NCBI GenBank assembly: GCA_947568835.1
Contig: OX387608.1
Span: 8,904,001 to 8,968,000 of the forward strand
Origin: Protonemura montana
Lineage: Eukaryota; Arthropoda; Insecta; Plecoptera; Nemouridae
Reading direction: 5' to 3'
Length of the DNA stretch: 64,000 bases
How positions within the stretch are numbered: the stretch's first letter is position 1; every line of letters begins with the position of its first letter. This document shows, in pieces, positions 11,095 to 24,800 of this stretch. Both the position numbers and the translations under genes were made by a program. Under the pieces are notes generated by a model that had not been told where the DNA came from, ran no database searches, and was given only the letters and a program-made list of their open reading frames with translations.

Positions 11095-14000
11095 CTGCTA
11101 TGCGTGTCCTGCTTTGGCGCGCTAGCAATGTCCTCTACTCCTACCACCGAATGGCGACGCACCCTCGACGTCGAACTTCGTCAAATCAACTCAGCGTTGG
11201 CCAGCGTCCAGTGGCAGTTGGCAACTTCGACGCCGACGCCAACGCTGGCGTTGACGTCGCGCAGACTTGGCGCTGCCGCCAGCGCCTGGCGAAACGATTG
11301 GTGTGACGCATTGGAGGGCGATGAGAGCGATGAGGACGATGAGAGCAATGAGGGTGACACCAGGGAGGCGTCATTGTTGTGTCGTGGTCCTAGATACACG
11401 AGCGCGTTGGCCGAGTGAGTTTGTTTAGACACCGTATAAACACACAATAAATTCGTGTTTGTTTATTTGTTTATGGTGTATCACGAAGGTAAAGTAAAAT
11501 CAATGTGTTTTGTGGAATGGTCGACCTGAGCTCGTAAATATTTCAAATCGGAGCTTGTGAAACGTGACCCACGCACTTTTCAGGAAACAGCGATCGTGAA
11601 TTCTAAACTGTACTGATTGGTTAATTAGAGTGGTTTAACGACACAATGTTTTGACAACGTGGGCTCTGCGGCTATAGCATCGGTAAATAAGTGGATGCTG
11701 ATCAGGATGATGATGATCCTCACCTAGCCTAGAAGCGAGGAGGGAAAACCCGGTCCCGGCACGTAGCCTACTCCTGTCGAATAGCACCAAGGGGACCACC
11801 GGCTTAACGTCCCTTCCGAAGGACGGTACAACTCGAATAACAGGATTCCTCCACAAATCCATGCTGTCGAGAGTTTAATAAGCAAGGCGAGTGAAGTTTT
11901 TGTACTAACTTTCATCCCTCCAACCTACTTCCCGAACAGAGCTGGTCATGTGTATGATGGACACCCATCCAATACCTGACTCAGCGCAGTGTTGCTTAAC
12001 TTCGGTTATCTCACCAACGTGCCAAACCGTTCGGTGACTAACTCGACGCTCCCACGCCTGTGCCAGAGCGACCTCGGCCGTCCTAGGCGACCTGACATCG
12101 CGCTACGCATCAGGACGGGTGTGCGCAGGTGCGACCTGTCTGCGCGGCGAGCCCGATTTGGAGCGCGTGATGCGCACGTCACGTGACCCTGATACACTCA
12201 TGTGGGCGTGGCTAGGTTGGCGTGACGCGGTCGGACCCGCCGCGCGTGCGCCCTACATGCGACTAGTGGCGCTACAGAATCAAGCTGCGCGCAATAACGG
12301 TGGGTAGCGGTACTAAACTTTGCAGCCCATATTTACATAAGGTTTTGTATGTAACGTTTTTAATCAAGAATCGCTTTTAGGTTCAGCAGGTTCTTAATTT
12401 ATAACGTGTAAAATACATGAAATTCGGACGTTCATCCTCGAAAAATGAACTTGCTCCCAAATTCTGTTCCTGCCATTCTTTGGTCTTGCTTTTGTCCTCC
12501 AGCATCAAGGACTGACTTTGACCTGTCCTTTAGAAACATTTTCGGCGTATGGCACCGTCTCTGTGCTAAGCTGATGGTTAAGCTATGTACCAATTAGTCC
12601 AGATTCTGACTCGTTTACCCTGTAAATCCCTCGAATTGCTCAAGCTAGTTGGGTGTACAAATAGGCACAGATGAACGATAGACCAGGATACCACCAAGTA
12701 TATCATTGATGTTACATATGGACTATTCATACATATATTTTTACATATATGGACTGTTCAGAGTATGGGACAAAGTGATGATTGAGAATAAGTGATGGAA
12801 AACAGGGAATAAAAACATTCAGACTCACAATTTAGACTCACAGTGTGATAAGAAAATATAACAGGGGTGTCCTAACCAGGGTATGAGGACATGGGCGAGT
12901 GCTGGCGCTCCGAGCTGGATACCCCTGATTTGGAGATGGTTGTGGAGCGCCTCTATGACGAAGTGCGGCCTCTTTACGAACTACTGCACGCGGTAGTGCG
13001 ACATCGTCTCGTGGGCCTGTACGGTGCCGTGCTGGTGAACCCAACGGGGCCCATTCCTGCGCATCTTTTGGGTGAGTCCTGATCTCGGTAACGGGTAGCA
13101 ATTTGCGGTGTTGATTGTCTGTTTTAGTGACGTTGTGTAACTTGTACGAGCTACTCTTTTAGGAGGTTTGACGACAAGTGATAAAGGTTCGGGTAAAGGG
13201 TACACTGTGATAGATGAGTATTGCGATGATTTGTCTTTACACTGAACGGTTTGGCGTGTTGTAAACACCGGTTCTCATGAGATCACCGAAGTTAAGCAAC
13301 ACAACACTGAGTCAGGTATTGGATGGGTGACCATTATACACATGACCAGTTCTGTTCGGGAGAGAGGTTGGAGGGATGAAAGTTAGTACAGCAACTTTAT
13401 TCGCCTTGCTTATCAACCTCTCGACAGCATGGATTTGTGGAGGAATCCTGCTGTTCGAGTTGTACCGTTAGTCAGAAGGGTTGTTGAACAGGTGGTCCCA
13501 TTGGTGCTCTTCGACAGGAGTAGGCTATGTGCCGGCACCGGGTTTCCCCTCCTCCCTTTTAAGCTAGGTTAGGTTCATCATCATCCTTATCATCATCTAC
13601 TCATTCACCGACGCCATTAGACCACTGCTGCATGGCCAGTTGCCAAAACAGTGCGTCGTTAAACACCACAATTCAATCAATCAATTTGTCTTAACTAGGA
13701 GATGCGGTTCAAGGCCAAAAGAACGAATTACTTCAAAATTGTTGCAAATTATGATGTAATTTATGATATCTTTTGCTTTGGATATGCCGAATGATTGATA
13801 AATAAATCCGTTCTTGAAATAATAGAAGTTGCAAGTAATTAAATAGAGTAAGATTGACCTTTTCTTTTTTACCAGCTCTAATAAATAACAGTCCTTAATA
13901 GATGATTTCAATTCTGACGACGGGATAATAAATCTGTTCTTAAATGGATAGACAGCTGTTTGAAAGTAAGATTAGGGTTGCAGCACAAATTCTGCGAATA

Positions 14001-17000
14001 CAGCGAGCCCTTGTCGATAAAGTTAAGCTGGGGCCACTAAGTGGTAGCCTCCCAACCACCCAATCACCACGATGTGGGGGCCCCAACTCCACCAACAAGA
14101 CTGACGATGTAATTATTTATCTGTCACAAAGTTGGCGCTAATCTACGTTGTCCTTTCTCTATACCGATGATTCCAATAAGCTGATAAATCCACTCTTAAG
14201 CACCACTCTTAAGTTGCAAATAACAACAGCTGCGAGTTTGAAATGTTTGCACATTTTTTCGCTAAATTCAGCGAGTTTTGATATGATATTTTGACGATGT
14301 TAAGCCATGGTAACATATTGCAGTTTAGCCAGTACGAGATAAAATAACTACCCAAGAACCCTGCAATGCTAACAACTCATAAATAACACTTCAGCGGTGA
14401 TCACAGTGGCAGGATTTCATAACACTTTCTATATATCTGCAAAATAATTCCGAAGATTTTTTTTAAATCGTTGAAAATTCGTATTATAGCTTGAAAAAAA
14501 CAAACAAAAATTCCAAGACAAAAGCTTTAGAGCTGAAGATGTCAGCGGAGATGATATGAAGAGTTTTTAAAAATGACCGGCATGTCACACTAAAACGACC
14601 GGGGGCGCAATTCTGTCAGCAAGTTCTCTCGCTGAACGGAGTACAAGTTCTTGGTCTGATTCTGCGGCCGACGCGCTACCTGCGGCGATAATCCACAGGT
14701 AGGCGGCAATTAATTACCTGGCTGCCATGGCCAGGGTGTCGGGGGTTGGGAGAGACGTTTTATTAGCTAAACCTGCCGGCGACACGAGACAAGAAATCAC
14801 ACTTAGCTCCATGGCGTAGGCCGCGTAGTCATGACGACGATGTCGACGGGTCGGGGGGTCGACGTGACTCAGGACGGACGCGGAATACGAATTGTAATGG
14901 TGGGCGAATCTGCCATCTGCAAGTAAAACACAACGCTTTATGGAGAGTGCCATTTAACAACATTGGACAAACTTTGTTAGATGTCTGCTCCACCCCAGTG
15001 CGAGGTCCACGCTATCAGACTTCCGGGGGTCGAAAATTATTCAATAGAAACTGAAAAAATCGGTGCATAAGGGAAGAGTGTGTCTACGGTCTAAATCTTT
15101 TCATATTTCAATATTTTGAAAAGCGTTTGAGGGTGCGTTTTCAAAAACGCACCCCACGTTTTTATAAAGAGCTTAAATCCACATATTAGAAGGCTTTGTG
15201 TGATGACTGATGACACAACGAGCTCAATAATAAAAAATAAAAAATACATTTATATATACGTTGCAGTATTTTTTGGTTTTTCTGGCATTTCCATTAGGGA
15301 GCTTAAACCAGCAAGCGGACGATGGAGAGGAAGCTAGACCGGAAAAATGTGCAACCGAACCGAGATACGTACCCGGGACCTCCCAATCGCCGGTCGGTTG
15401 ATCTACCAACTGAGCTTTCCGGAAGAACATATTCCAGCTTTCGCGGGGGTGGGAAAAGGGATCTCCTCAAGGGGGAAGAGGCCGAGGTGACTCGTATGGA
15501 TGAGTTCGTAGCAACTTCACGATGAGATGCTAATTCAATGGCCACTGGACAGAATGGTCTGTCACTATTCCTCGAATCCTCGTATCCCGGTGTTCTCAAC
15601 CCCGGTGTTCATTGGAGATGGGTATTTTCAAAATATGTATTTTGAAAGTATTTTGTTATTAGGAACACTAAAAACCTCTCAAATTGTTGTCCAACTTATT
15701 AGTCTTCCTATAATAATAACATACTTTGCACATTGGAAGCAATGTGATTCTACTCATTGGAGATCTGTCATTCTCATCAAATGCACTATAAACCTCTCTA
15801 AAATGATATGCCCACGTACCCATTTGATTAGAGCAACACCCGCGACAGGTGGAGATCAGGGTCTGAGTCCCCGTTTGGGCACCAATTTTTGAGAGGTTAT
15901 TAATTAGTGTTCCCAATAATAATATATAAACCTATTCTTAGGATCGTTAATGGTTATGTTAAACATTATAAAGTGACACGTTCTATCTCACTATAGATCA
16001 TTATAAGATGGTGATCACAGGCTACCACTTAAGGACCGAACTTTGCCTAGCCTTGCGAGATAGATCAGAACAACCGAGCTGAAACCAACCACCAAAAGCC
16101 ATTCTCCACGAGCTAATAAACCAGATTCAACAGTCTGACCTTACTGTAATAAACCGGATCTAGTTATTTAGCCCTCAGGATGACCCACAATTTCCAGCAC
16201 AACAACAACAAATAAATGTAGGTATTATTTATTTATTTGTTTATTTATTTGTTCAGGGATGCAATTCGGACTCAAATTTTCGGGAATCATATTTGATTAT
16301 ATATTGATTTAAGAAAAGCTGTGAAACAATGAGCACATTGTTAACAGCATGGAGGTCTAATTATGCCAGAACAACAAGCGCAAATATAGCAATTTAAATT
16401 AAAATGCCGAACCTGCTGACTACTGCTGATACCCGGCTCCTTTAAGCTCTATCCCTTACATTCAAGGCTAAGCAACTGCTAAGAAATTATTTGCCAAATA
16501 GATGTCATTCACAATGAAAACTACAGTGTTAAAAAGTTTATTACCTCAATGGATCAAACTGCAGCCGCAGGTTTCTGTCAAAGATGCTTGATTTCTTATA
16601 AACTTCATAAAACTAGCATATATTAGTATCATTGCACAACTAACCTAATCAGTGACCACCTCCCACCACTTAATTTTAGTGACTGCAGCACTATCTAGCG
16701 GCAAAGTTCCTCGTACAGGGAGCGATTTTTCAAAATAAAATATAAGAATGAATATAATATTAATCTATTGTGTCTGTACAATGAATAACTTTGTAAAATA
16801 CTTTTCCAATCCAATAGTGGATATGTAAAACACCAAACAGAAAGGTGTTGCATCAGTCCTCGTGAGATCAAGCAACACTGCATATTTTGTATGCATCGAA
16901 AATGACAATCATTTGGTATGTCAGTCAGTTGCACTAATCTGTCATATTGCTATTACGAGCTAGCCCAGAAATGAGCAAACATTTATAAATTATATGTATT

Positions 17001-20000
17001 CATGCAGTGTGAATGCTATCAGAAAAAAGCACTCTATTTCCAAAATATCAAATGTATACTTACGGTTTCAGCCCAAGTTTAAACTTTCTCAGCAGAAATG
17101 TTTTTTTTTGTCACTGTGAAATCACTGCCCATCACTTGAAGAGATTAACAGCAAGGTACCACATAACTCTGTACTAAAGACCACCAAAGACTATTAGAGG
17201 TTACAATTTTTCAATGGAATTAAATATCTCTGAATATTTGCTGTTGCTTTCAGTTCTTTTGGAAGTCTTCGACTTGACGCAACGAGGGTTCTTTTTTTTA
17301 ATGTCATCCATTCGAACTTCGTCTACTTTCTTGCAGGGAACATGTGGGCTCAGAACTGGGCATCACTTCTCGACCTCTTGATGCCCTCTGAGGCGGCCTC
17401 CGAGAGCCAGGACCTGACTGCGGCGCTGCGACGCCGGAACAACACTGTTATTACCATGGTGAGTTTGTCGTGGAGGTTGAGGGTGCACATTTCCGTGGTG
17501 TAACGGAGTTGCCAATGTGTGAATTTGAGATTCACACAGTTGAGATTTGTCATTTGATATTGATGTAAATTAGGCCTACAGTCCTACACTGACCAAACAA
17601 AGCTTTCAACTTTCGAGTCCAGAAAATCAGCTCCAAGCCAAAAAAGATGCCATATTCGGCTTATTTTGTCAGTTTCCTTTTGACAGCAGTTTCATATGAT
17701 ATTGAAAATATTAGAGGGCTAGTTTTACAATGTCCATAAACAACTGGAGATGATAAGAAACAATAAAATAGAATTAGACCTTTTAGATTAGGTATACATT
17801 TTTTTATACCTAATGCTCATATGGTGAAACATGATAAGGAGCATTGATAATATCAGAAGTAAACATTAACAGATAGAAATTTGATAATCACCGCAGGAAC
17901 CAGGGTTATCACCCAGACCGTTGCCCAGACACACAAGCAGCCAAAGCAAAGATGCCAGATGCTCATGTCGAGATTGACCACCTCCTTCCAGATGAAGCAT
18001 GCTGAGGACCTGTACACCTCCCTGCGTATGCCAGCCATGACGCCGACGTTCTGGGCCAAGTCACAAGTGGAAGCACCGAAGGAGAACGCCTCGTGCCACG
18101 GAACTGCTGCCAACATGTTCCGTCCAGGAGACTACAGGTAGGTGCAGCTTTCTTTCTGGAGGTCCTTGAAGAATGTCACACAACACTGGAAGCTAGTTCA
18201 CATGCAAGATATTTTGGTATTGTCTGAAATCTTAAAAAGTTATGAGACAGGAACCTTGCTTGCAAATGGTTGAGGCAAAGTCGGCAATACAATTTGGGTC
18301 AAAGAATAAAACTATTCAGTACAAAGTACTAACAATCAACAACTTTTGTCTTGAACCGGAGAAGCTATGTCACAATTATAGCAATTTGATTACTTTTATA
18401 ATTTGGAGGTCGTGGGTACTAGATATCGGCCTTTCTGGCTTAAGAATCTTTCCTCTTCCAGAACCATACATGCTGTAACATGCCACTCGCAGTCCTTGTA
18501 CCTAATTCCTAATTTACAAATGAGATAAATTGAAACCAATCATGAGATGTGCATGCTGATACAAAGACATGGTTTGTACAACATAAAGTATTTATTATCA
18601 GAATAAGCGAGCGCAAGTGGGCGGCAAGGAACCATTGTGTTGAGTAGACAGTCGGTGAAGACTCGTAGACCATCTGCCTGGAAAAGAAACAAAGGGACAC
18701 ATAATTAATTATTTTTCAATTAATTAATTGATTTATTAGTAGGTAGGTTTATCTAGTTCCTGTAACCAGTACAAAACAGTTGCTAAAACTCAGTTCTAGG
18801 TCAATTTAAGATCCATTAATTACCAAATGCACTTGTTGACTAAACAAGCGACATGCCAGAAACTATGGTTTGTTGGTTGGTTGCTTCGATTGATGGTAAC
18901 ACCCTGCAGGATGCTTTTGTGCGGGGAGGTGAACGAAGAAGATTACGCAGTGGTGCATCACGAGATGGGGCACATCCAGTACTACATGGCCTATAGTAAT
19001 CAGCCCACCATATTTCAGGTATGCTTGCCACCTTTATCTCTAAATTATTATCATGGGAAAAAGGAGAAAGCTTGAATTTCTTAAGTTGGCCCAGTGCTTC
19101 TAGACAAATCCAGCTTAAAGGCTCACATCTGACAGCTTTTGCAGCTAAAAGACCCATTGTTATGAGGATGTATTGATTCTGTCAAAACTTTTGGCCTTTG
19201 GCCCGCTGGTTGCAGGACGGAGCTAACTCAGCATTCCAGGAGGCGGTAGGCGACGCGATCACGTATGCCGCCATGACACCTCAGCATCTTCAGCGGCTTG
19301 GGCTCGTTGAAGATATATCCGAGGGTATATGTCCTCTTTTTGAAAGGACGTTAAAATAACACGCAGCATTTTGAATAAAGTCGTTTGCACAGACCTTTCA
19401 GTTCCATATCTGAATTGGAATATAACTTGCTTTTGGTCAAGAAAAATTTGTCTTGATTTCTCATCCTTGGTTGCAGTGATTCTTGTCTTCAATCCACACA
19501 TTTGGCATTTTTGGTCACGTTACTTTAGAGACAGGAATACCCTTTCATGACATGGCATTTTAAAAGTACGACTCGTAACAGAACAGCTTGAAATTCTCAA
19601 AGACCAAGTTCTTAACTGCAATCAAATCTTTCACAGTATTAGAGCTTAAGACTTAAGCTGACAGCAAACATGTCATGTCTAACTTCAGATTGATGATGGA
19701 ATTTACTGTCGTTACATGTACGAGTTGTCTAGCCAGCACACATGCCGAGTGAGTAAGACTTGGTCTGTCACAAAAATGCCTAAGAGACTGATAATTAATT
19801 TATTTTTACCAACATAACATGGCCCGAAATGTGCTAGCAGACCGTGAAGGGCTGCGCTCACTTCTGCGCCTGGCGCTGGCCAAACTGCCTGAGCTGCCCT
19901 TCCAGCTGTTGGTGGACAAGTGGAGGTGGCGGATTTTTGCCGGCGCCGACCGACCCAATGCACTTTGGTGGCAGCTGAGACTACGCTACCAAGGAGTCGC

Positions 20001-21560
20001 GCCTCCCGTTCCCCGCTCCGAACGTGACTTTGACGCTGCCAGCAAGTTCCACGTACCCGATAACACGCCATACGTCAGGTGGGTCTTCGATTCTGAACGG
20101 TCTTTCCATCAGACCGAGAATTGGATGGGCATCTTATCAGACCTGGCTCAGTCCTGCATTCTTCAACTTTGTTCATCTTGTAAAAGTTAGTCTCCTGAAC
20201 ACCCCAACCATATGGCTCCAACCGTCCAATACCGGAACATACACTGTCATACTTTACCTAAGTGATCCTATGAGAATCAGTGTTCCTACGATGCCAAGCA
20301 GTATGTTGCTTTGATTCAAAAACCATCGAACAAAAACCAGCGGAGTCAAACCATCACATAATTTCGAAACATTGCAGTATAGATTCTCTTTGAAGACCAA
20401 CAAGGATTGGCATTTAAAATTACAGACCAAACCTGTTACTGGTTAAGTGTTATGTTTTCTAGTGTAAGCACACTAAGCTGTTTTTCCATCCATCCCAAAG
20501 ACAACAAGCCATGCTTCTAGCAGTCATCCATCCTAAAGGAGACTCAGTGCCCTGTTGCTTAACCACAATGCGACCTCTGCTTTGCCTGCATTGCAGATAC
20601 TTTCTAGGGTCGGTGCTGCAGGTGCAGATGTTCAAGGCGCTGTGCCAGGCGGCCGTGACTGGGCACGTAGACCCCGCCGCCCCTGCCCCTCTGCCCCTGC
20701 ACACTTGTGACATCTACGGCTCCCAGCTAGCTGGGCACAGGCTCAGGTGAGAAATGTTCAGGGGGTGCTCATGAGTAATGGCATATCACCCAGAGAAAAG
20801 TCACCATGACCAAACAATTTCTTAATCCACTTTCTTGTTGTGATAGTTACTTCTATTGGTACATTTTTTGTTTGGGTCAAATTTTTAAGATTCATTTCTA
20901 TGCACAAACACACAAATACTGAGATTAAGCAAAACAAAAGGATGGTTAATATCCCTCTCCCGTCCTTGTTAGGTATTTTTGTTAACAACTAGTGGCAACT
21001 GAGGGATGTTGTAAAACGCACAAACTTGAAATTCCATACATTTAGAGGCCACCACTTTCAATTTTATTCGTCCACAGAAATCTGAAAGAAAACACACTTT
21101 AACTGATAGTTAAGTGGACAGTTTGATCTGTTCTTACTTCTTCGGACCAAAACAGATGACCACCGGCCTGCTGCTATGAACCCTTACCATAATTCCAACA
21201 TTTTTCACGTTTCCTAATGAAAGACAATATTCTCCCTTCCCAAGGTGGTATCGTTGATTGTGTAAATTGACGGTGAGACGCAAATTAGAATTAGAGTCAA
21301 TTTGGCCATTATCACAAACTAGAAAGTTTTAGATGGATTACTCTGAAGCTATCTGAACATCTTATTAAGGAGTGTCGTGTTTTTCCAGGGAAATGATGCG
21401 GCTGGGCGCCAGCAAGCCGTGGCGAGAGGCCTTGTACGCACTGGTCAAAGCAACAGACTACGACACTGCGCCGCTGCGCGAGCTATATGCCCCGCTTGAG
21501 CGATGGCTACATGCGCAGGTCGTCGAACATGACATTCCTGTCGGGTGGGGAGTGCAGTAG
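11095..21560 (+). CDS. ACE: angiotensin-converting-enzyme-like zinc dipeptidyl carboxypeptidase
   Basis: This is an M2-family peptidase, which removes C-terminal dipeptides from peptides outside the cell. Coding exons: 11095-11414, 12067-12299, 12880-13071, 17337-17458, 17941(or 17959)-18137, 18910-19018, 19216-19324, 19841-20078, 20597-20746, 21389-21560. All join in phase to about 613 residues, close to insect soluble ACE. The first detected exon opens with a hydrophobic signal-like stretch (LLCVSCFGALA); its ATG must be upstream. Zinc motif HEMGH is in exon 6 and the third ligand is in EAVGD in exon 7. KFHVPDNTPYVRYF keeps the substrate-binding K, H and Y residues, and WAQNW keeps the binding Gln. 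Three cysteine pairs match the family. The protein ends shortly after GWGVQ without a membrane anchor, so it should be secreted. Oddities: the CHASAW block reads CHGTAA, and HEAIGD reads QEAVGD. Exon 5 has two in-phase acceptors. Confidence 0.93.
11637..12036 (-). repeat. 5S-rRNA-derived SINE, copy in ACE intron 1
   Basis: Reverse-strand copy. The 5S-like head (read on minus: gaacggtttggcacgttgg, then caccgaagttaagcaaca, then ggatgggtgtcc) is at the right end. The body contains cctactcctgtcgaatagc on the plus strand and the tail end is at 11637. The head stops about 30 bp before the exon 2 acceptor (AG at 12065-12066), next to the likely branch point gactaac at 12036-12042. Confidence 0.85.
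13243..13690 (+). repeat. 5S-rRNA-derived SINE, copy in ACE intron 3
   Basis: Full-length plus-strand copy. The 5S-like head runs from gaacggtttggcgtgtt through gatcaccgaagttaagcaac and ggatgggtgaccattatac, followed by the body and the tail gtgcgtcgttaaacacca. It ends in a short (aatc)n tract (aattcaatcaatcaat), a typical retroposon 3' end. Confidence 0.9.
15345..15425 (-). repeat. tRNA-derived SINE-like sequence
   Basis: On the minus strand an A-box-like AGCTCAGTTGGTAGA is followed by a B-box-like arm CCGGGTACGTATCTCGG, whose stem pairs around a 7-nt loop. The canonical loop would be TTCGAAT, and the D and anticodon arms are imperfect. It is therefore a tRNA-like RNA polymerase III promoter remnant (SINE or pseudogene), not a working tRNA gene. 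Confidence 0.6.
15659..15916. mobile_element. short element with inverted ends and an internal tRNA-like cloverleaf
   Basis: Left end ggaacactaaaaacctctca and right end (reverse complement) ggaacactaattaataacctctca are inverted copies with a small gap. Between them at about 15809-15882 lies a tRNA-like fold. TGCCCA pairs with TGGGCA as acceptor stem, CACC/GGTG form an anticodon stem, and the T arm is CAGGGTCTGAGTCCCCG. U33 is replaced by G, so a functional tRNA is unlikely. A MITE that carries a SINE or tRNA pseudogene fits best. Confidence 0.5.
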
Positions 21561-21861
21561 GTACCCGTTAGAATGGGCAAAGCAGTCGATTTCCGGGTGT
21601 TCTTGTACCTCTCACTCGTCGTCGACAATCAAAAACTTTTGTCTCAGTCCATTTCTGCTCTTACTTTTAGAATATACTCTTCAGAGTCTTAGAATATGTT
21701 TTTTATTCAGAAAACAATTCAATTTAAACGGCGTCTATAAGAATGAAAATATAATATGAGCCACACGTATATCCTCCCATACCACTGTCGATAAAAGCAA
21801 TTGTAGTGAGCAGCGTACAAGCTTTACCGATTTCCATGCAAGACCAACATGTGCTCACCTG

Positions 21862-24800
21862 TTAGCTGCCCTGGTTGGCGTGCGGGCTTTGTCCAAGTCC
21901 ACGGTTCGAGATGAGAGGAAAATGTTGTGCGACGGCCGCTCGGATATCCCTTGGCTCCAGACTGCTCGGTGGTCTGCAAACGTGGACAATCCAAACTCAG
22001 TGACGTGCTCAAATGAAAAACAACTTGAATCTGGGTCTGCTTTCGATATCGTTTGATTTCCTTTCTAGAATGCGCCGATTTCCATCAACGAGATAATGGG
22101 AGTTTAATCGTTCAGACAAACTTTGCAAACATGAGAAGTCAGCAATCCAAAAACATCTGGAATTTGGCAATACAGAATCAAAGGTCCCAACGAAACAAAT
22201 TCATACCGATTGTGATTGCGTTCCCAAGCCTTGCAGAGAGAACGCCTTAGGATCTCCTCGATGAACATTTGGGCAGCCTGCAAAATGCAAAAGAACACAC
22301 CTGAAACCACATTTAAATAATATGCAATATTACCTCTGAGCACTGGCTTAAAAATATAAACACAACAAATGATTATAATAACAAAGACATAATCTAGGTT
22401 GCTGTTGCTACTTTTTAAACTCTATTTATCACACCCGGGGCCAAGTCTTAAAATATTTTGCCCGGGAAATTTTTGTTTCTCATACTGAAAATCTCCACTG
22501 TGAAATTGTTGGGACTAGCAACCCAGGCCAGAGAAGAGTATTTCTAATAAGGACTGAGCTAACAAAGAAATTTTGAACCCAAAATTACACATGATGATAA
22601 ACTGCACATTAAACCAATTTCTGCACGCATTCATGCACACTGCATTTCTGCCCACGCTAACTCTTTCAAAATCGTAAGAGTCCTAATCAAGCCATCTCTC
22701 AATCCTTCCCTCTCCCCATGCGAACTAGCGGTTATCAATTTTTACCTATTTATGAGCAAGTTTCTTCATTATTAAGATGCCAAAATGCTAACCAAGAGAT
22801 ACAAATCCCACTTCCAACACATATTTACATTTTTTTCTGGCCTCTGGGCACCCGTTCGTAAATATATTTGAACCGTAAAGAACTGCCTATGTTTCTGAGA
22901 AGACATACACAAGGAGGATAGGGTGCCAAAAAGCTGGACGTTAGGTGCGGAAAAGAGGAAGAGAGCAGGAGCTCAACCTACCAGGAAACATAATGGTTGG
23001 TGTCGCATGGTGCACTTAAAAGCCAGAATTTCTTCTCTTGTATTTTTCACTGTAGAAGACATCCAGTGCAACACACAATTCCAACCACCCTGTTTTCAGG
23101 TAAGTTGTGCTCTTTCTATCTATCTCTTTCCTGCATGCACCCACTAACAACATACCTCCAGCATGACTCTCGCGGCGGCGTGGTACAGCGTCTCGCCAGC
23201 GATGACCTCTGGACGCAGCGTTACGCCGATCTCGCGCGTCGTCTCCGCCAGTTGCAAGGACCAGCGTTCCATCTCGGTGCTCATAGGCAAGGAGTCCAGG
23301 TGGCTGTTGTCAGGCTCCACCACATCCAGCAAGTACCGCTTCTCTGTGACCAGCCACGATTTCCACTTTATTCATAGCCGCCACGGTCTTTTATCATCAA
23401 AGTCTCAAGAGTGGTACATATATTCTTTCTTGGGATAGCTTGACATCAAAAGTTTAAATGCATATCTCACGTAGTTGAGGCCACTTTAAAGCAGACAAGG
23501 TCATGATCCAACCATTTGCAGCCAAAGCAACACCTCAAGACCATACACCTGTTTCAAAGCTGGATTATTACAAACGATAAGGACACAAACATGTCTGGCA
23601 AATTGCATGGACTTCCTTATAGAGAGATTACGCAAAAAGAAAACGGGTAAAAATGTACACAAGTGGTTTTTCAGAGACAACCTGTATAAAGCACACAATC
23701 CTAGCAATTCCTTTATGATTATATTGTCTCATTAATGTAGCAGCATTGGGAAGACAGGAGAATAACAATAAGAGATTTTAACTGCAATGACAGACAAGTA
23801 ATTAAAATCTGTTTTCTAGGCAGATTTATATTTTTAATTTATAGCAATTTACAGGATAATAGCTCACCTGCTGGATGTTCATCCACACTAATGATGTCAA
23901 TATCAGGCTGTATGTCATCTGCCACTGTCAGTTGATCGAGCCATGCTAGCGCCAGTGCCGGCTCCGAATACGAACAGCGCAGAGGCCGCGCTGGCCGCTG
24001 GTGCGAAGGGTCTGCCTGGACAGGAGTGAAGCCGTGCAGGAGTAGCCAGCGCTGAATGTGGCGTATCGGCCAAATATCGGATGGAGGTCGGTCCGAAGTG
24101 AGCAACAGCCGTCGCAAAGCCACAGCTCGCAGGCGCTGGAAAGAAAGCGGAGGAATGAGCAACAGACGATAGCAAAGTAGCATATATTTAGCTTACAAAG
24201 ATATACCATCCTTATTGGAAAATTTCTAAATAAAAGAAATAGCTGCTAGTAGTTTGAAAATTTGCCGCAGGTCTACGTTACTATCGCGATTGCAAGAGAG
24301 ATAGAGAAAGAGAAAACGGTTCCGACGACCAGCAGTGCGGTGTTGGCGAGGTAAATAATGATACTTTCATTATCAAGAACTAATCATGAAAAAAAAGGCT
24401 GGTAATGATATCAACCAGCCCCAAATCCAGTGATAAATTCCTTCAAATATAACAAATTGGAGTAGAAATTAAAAAAAATGTGTTCACCATTCAACTTTCA
24501 ATGACTTTCACAACTCACACACCAAAGCTTTGTTCGAATAGTTGTCCGAGCATCCTCTGACGCATGCCTGGACATGATCGCTGACGTCATCAATTCGAAG
24601 TAACATTCAAATTCTTTCAGTACAAAAGCTCATACGTAACGCTCATATGGGAGATCTGAAATATATTGACGCAGGCAGGCAAGCTTGTTTGTACTTTAAA
24701 CGTATTAGCAATCAGTTTAAAAATCTCAAGTTTACTTTCAAGCCAAGTTACTAACAATCAAATTATATTCTAAGAAAAACTATTTGAACTGGGTTTTGAA

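Larger units (their letters stand above)
13700..17336. other. ACE intron 3 remainder (non-coding)
   Basis: No coding exon is supported. It holds a GC-rich patch (14590-14960), tRNA-like repeats (15345-15425 and within 15659-15916) and an (attt)n tract at about 16225-16255. The whole intron (13072-17336) is about 4.3 kb, by far the largest in this gene. Confidence 0.6.

Noticed and set aside
15809-15882. Functional tRNA gene
   Set aside because: U33 is replaced, the D arm is degenerate and the T loop deviates; it sits inside an inverted-end element.
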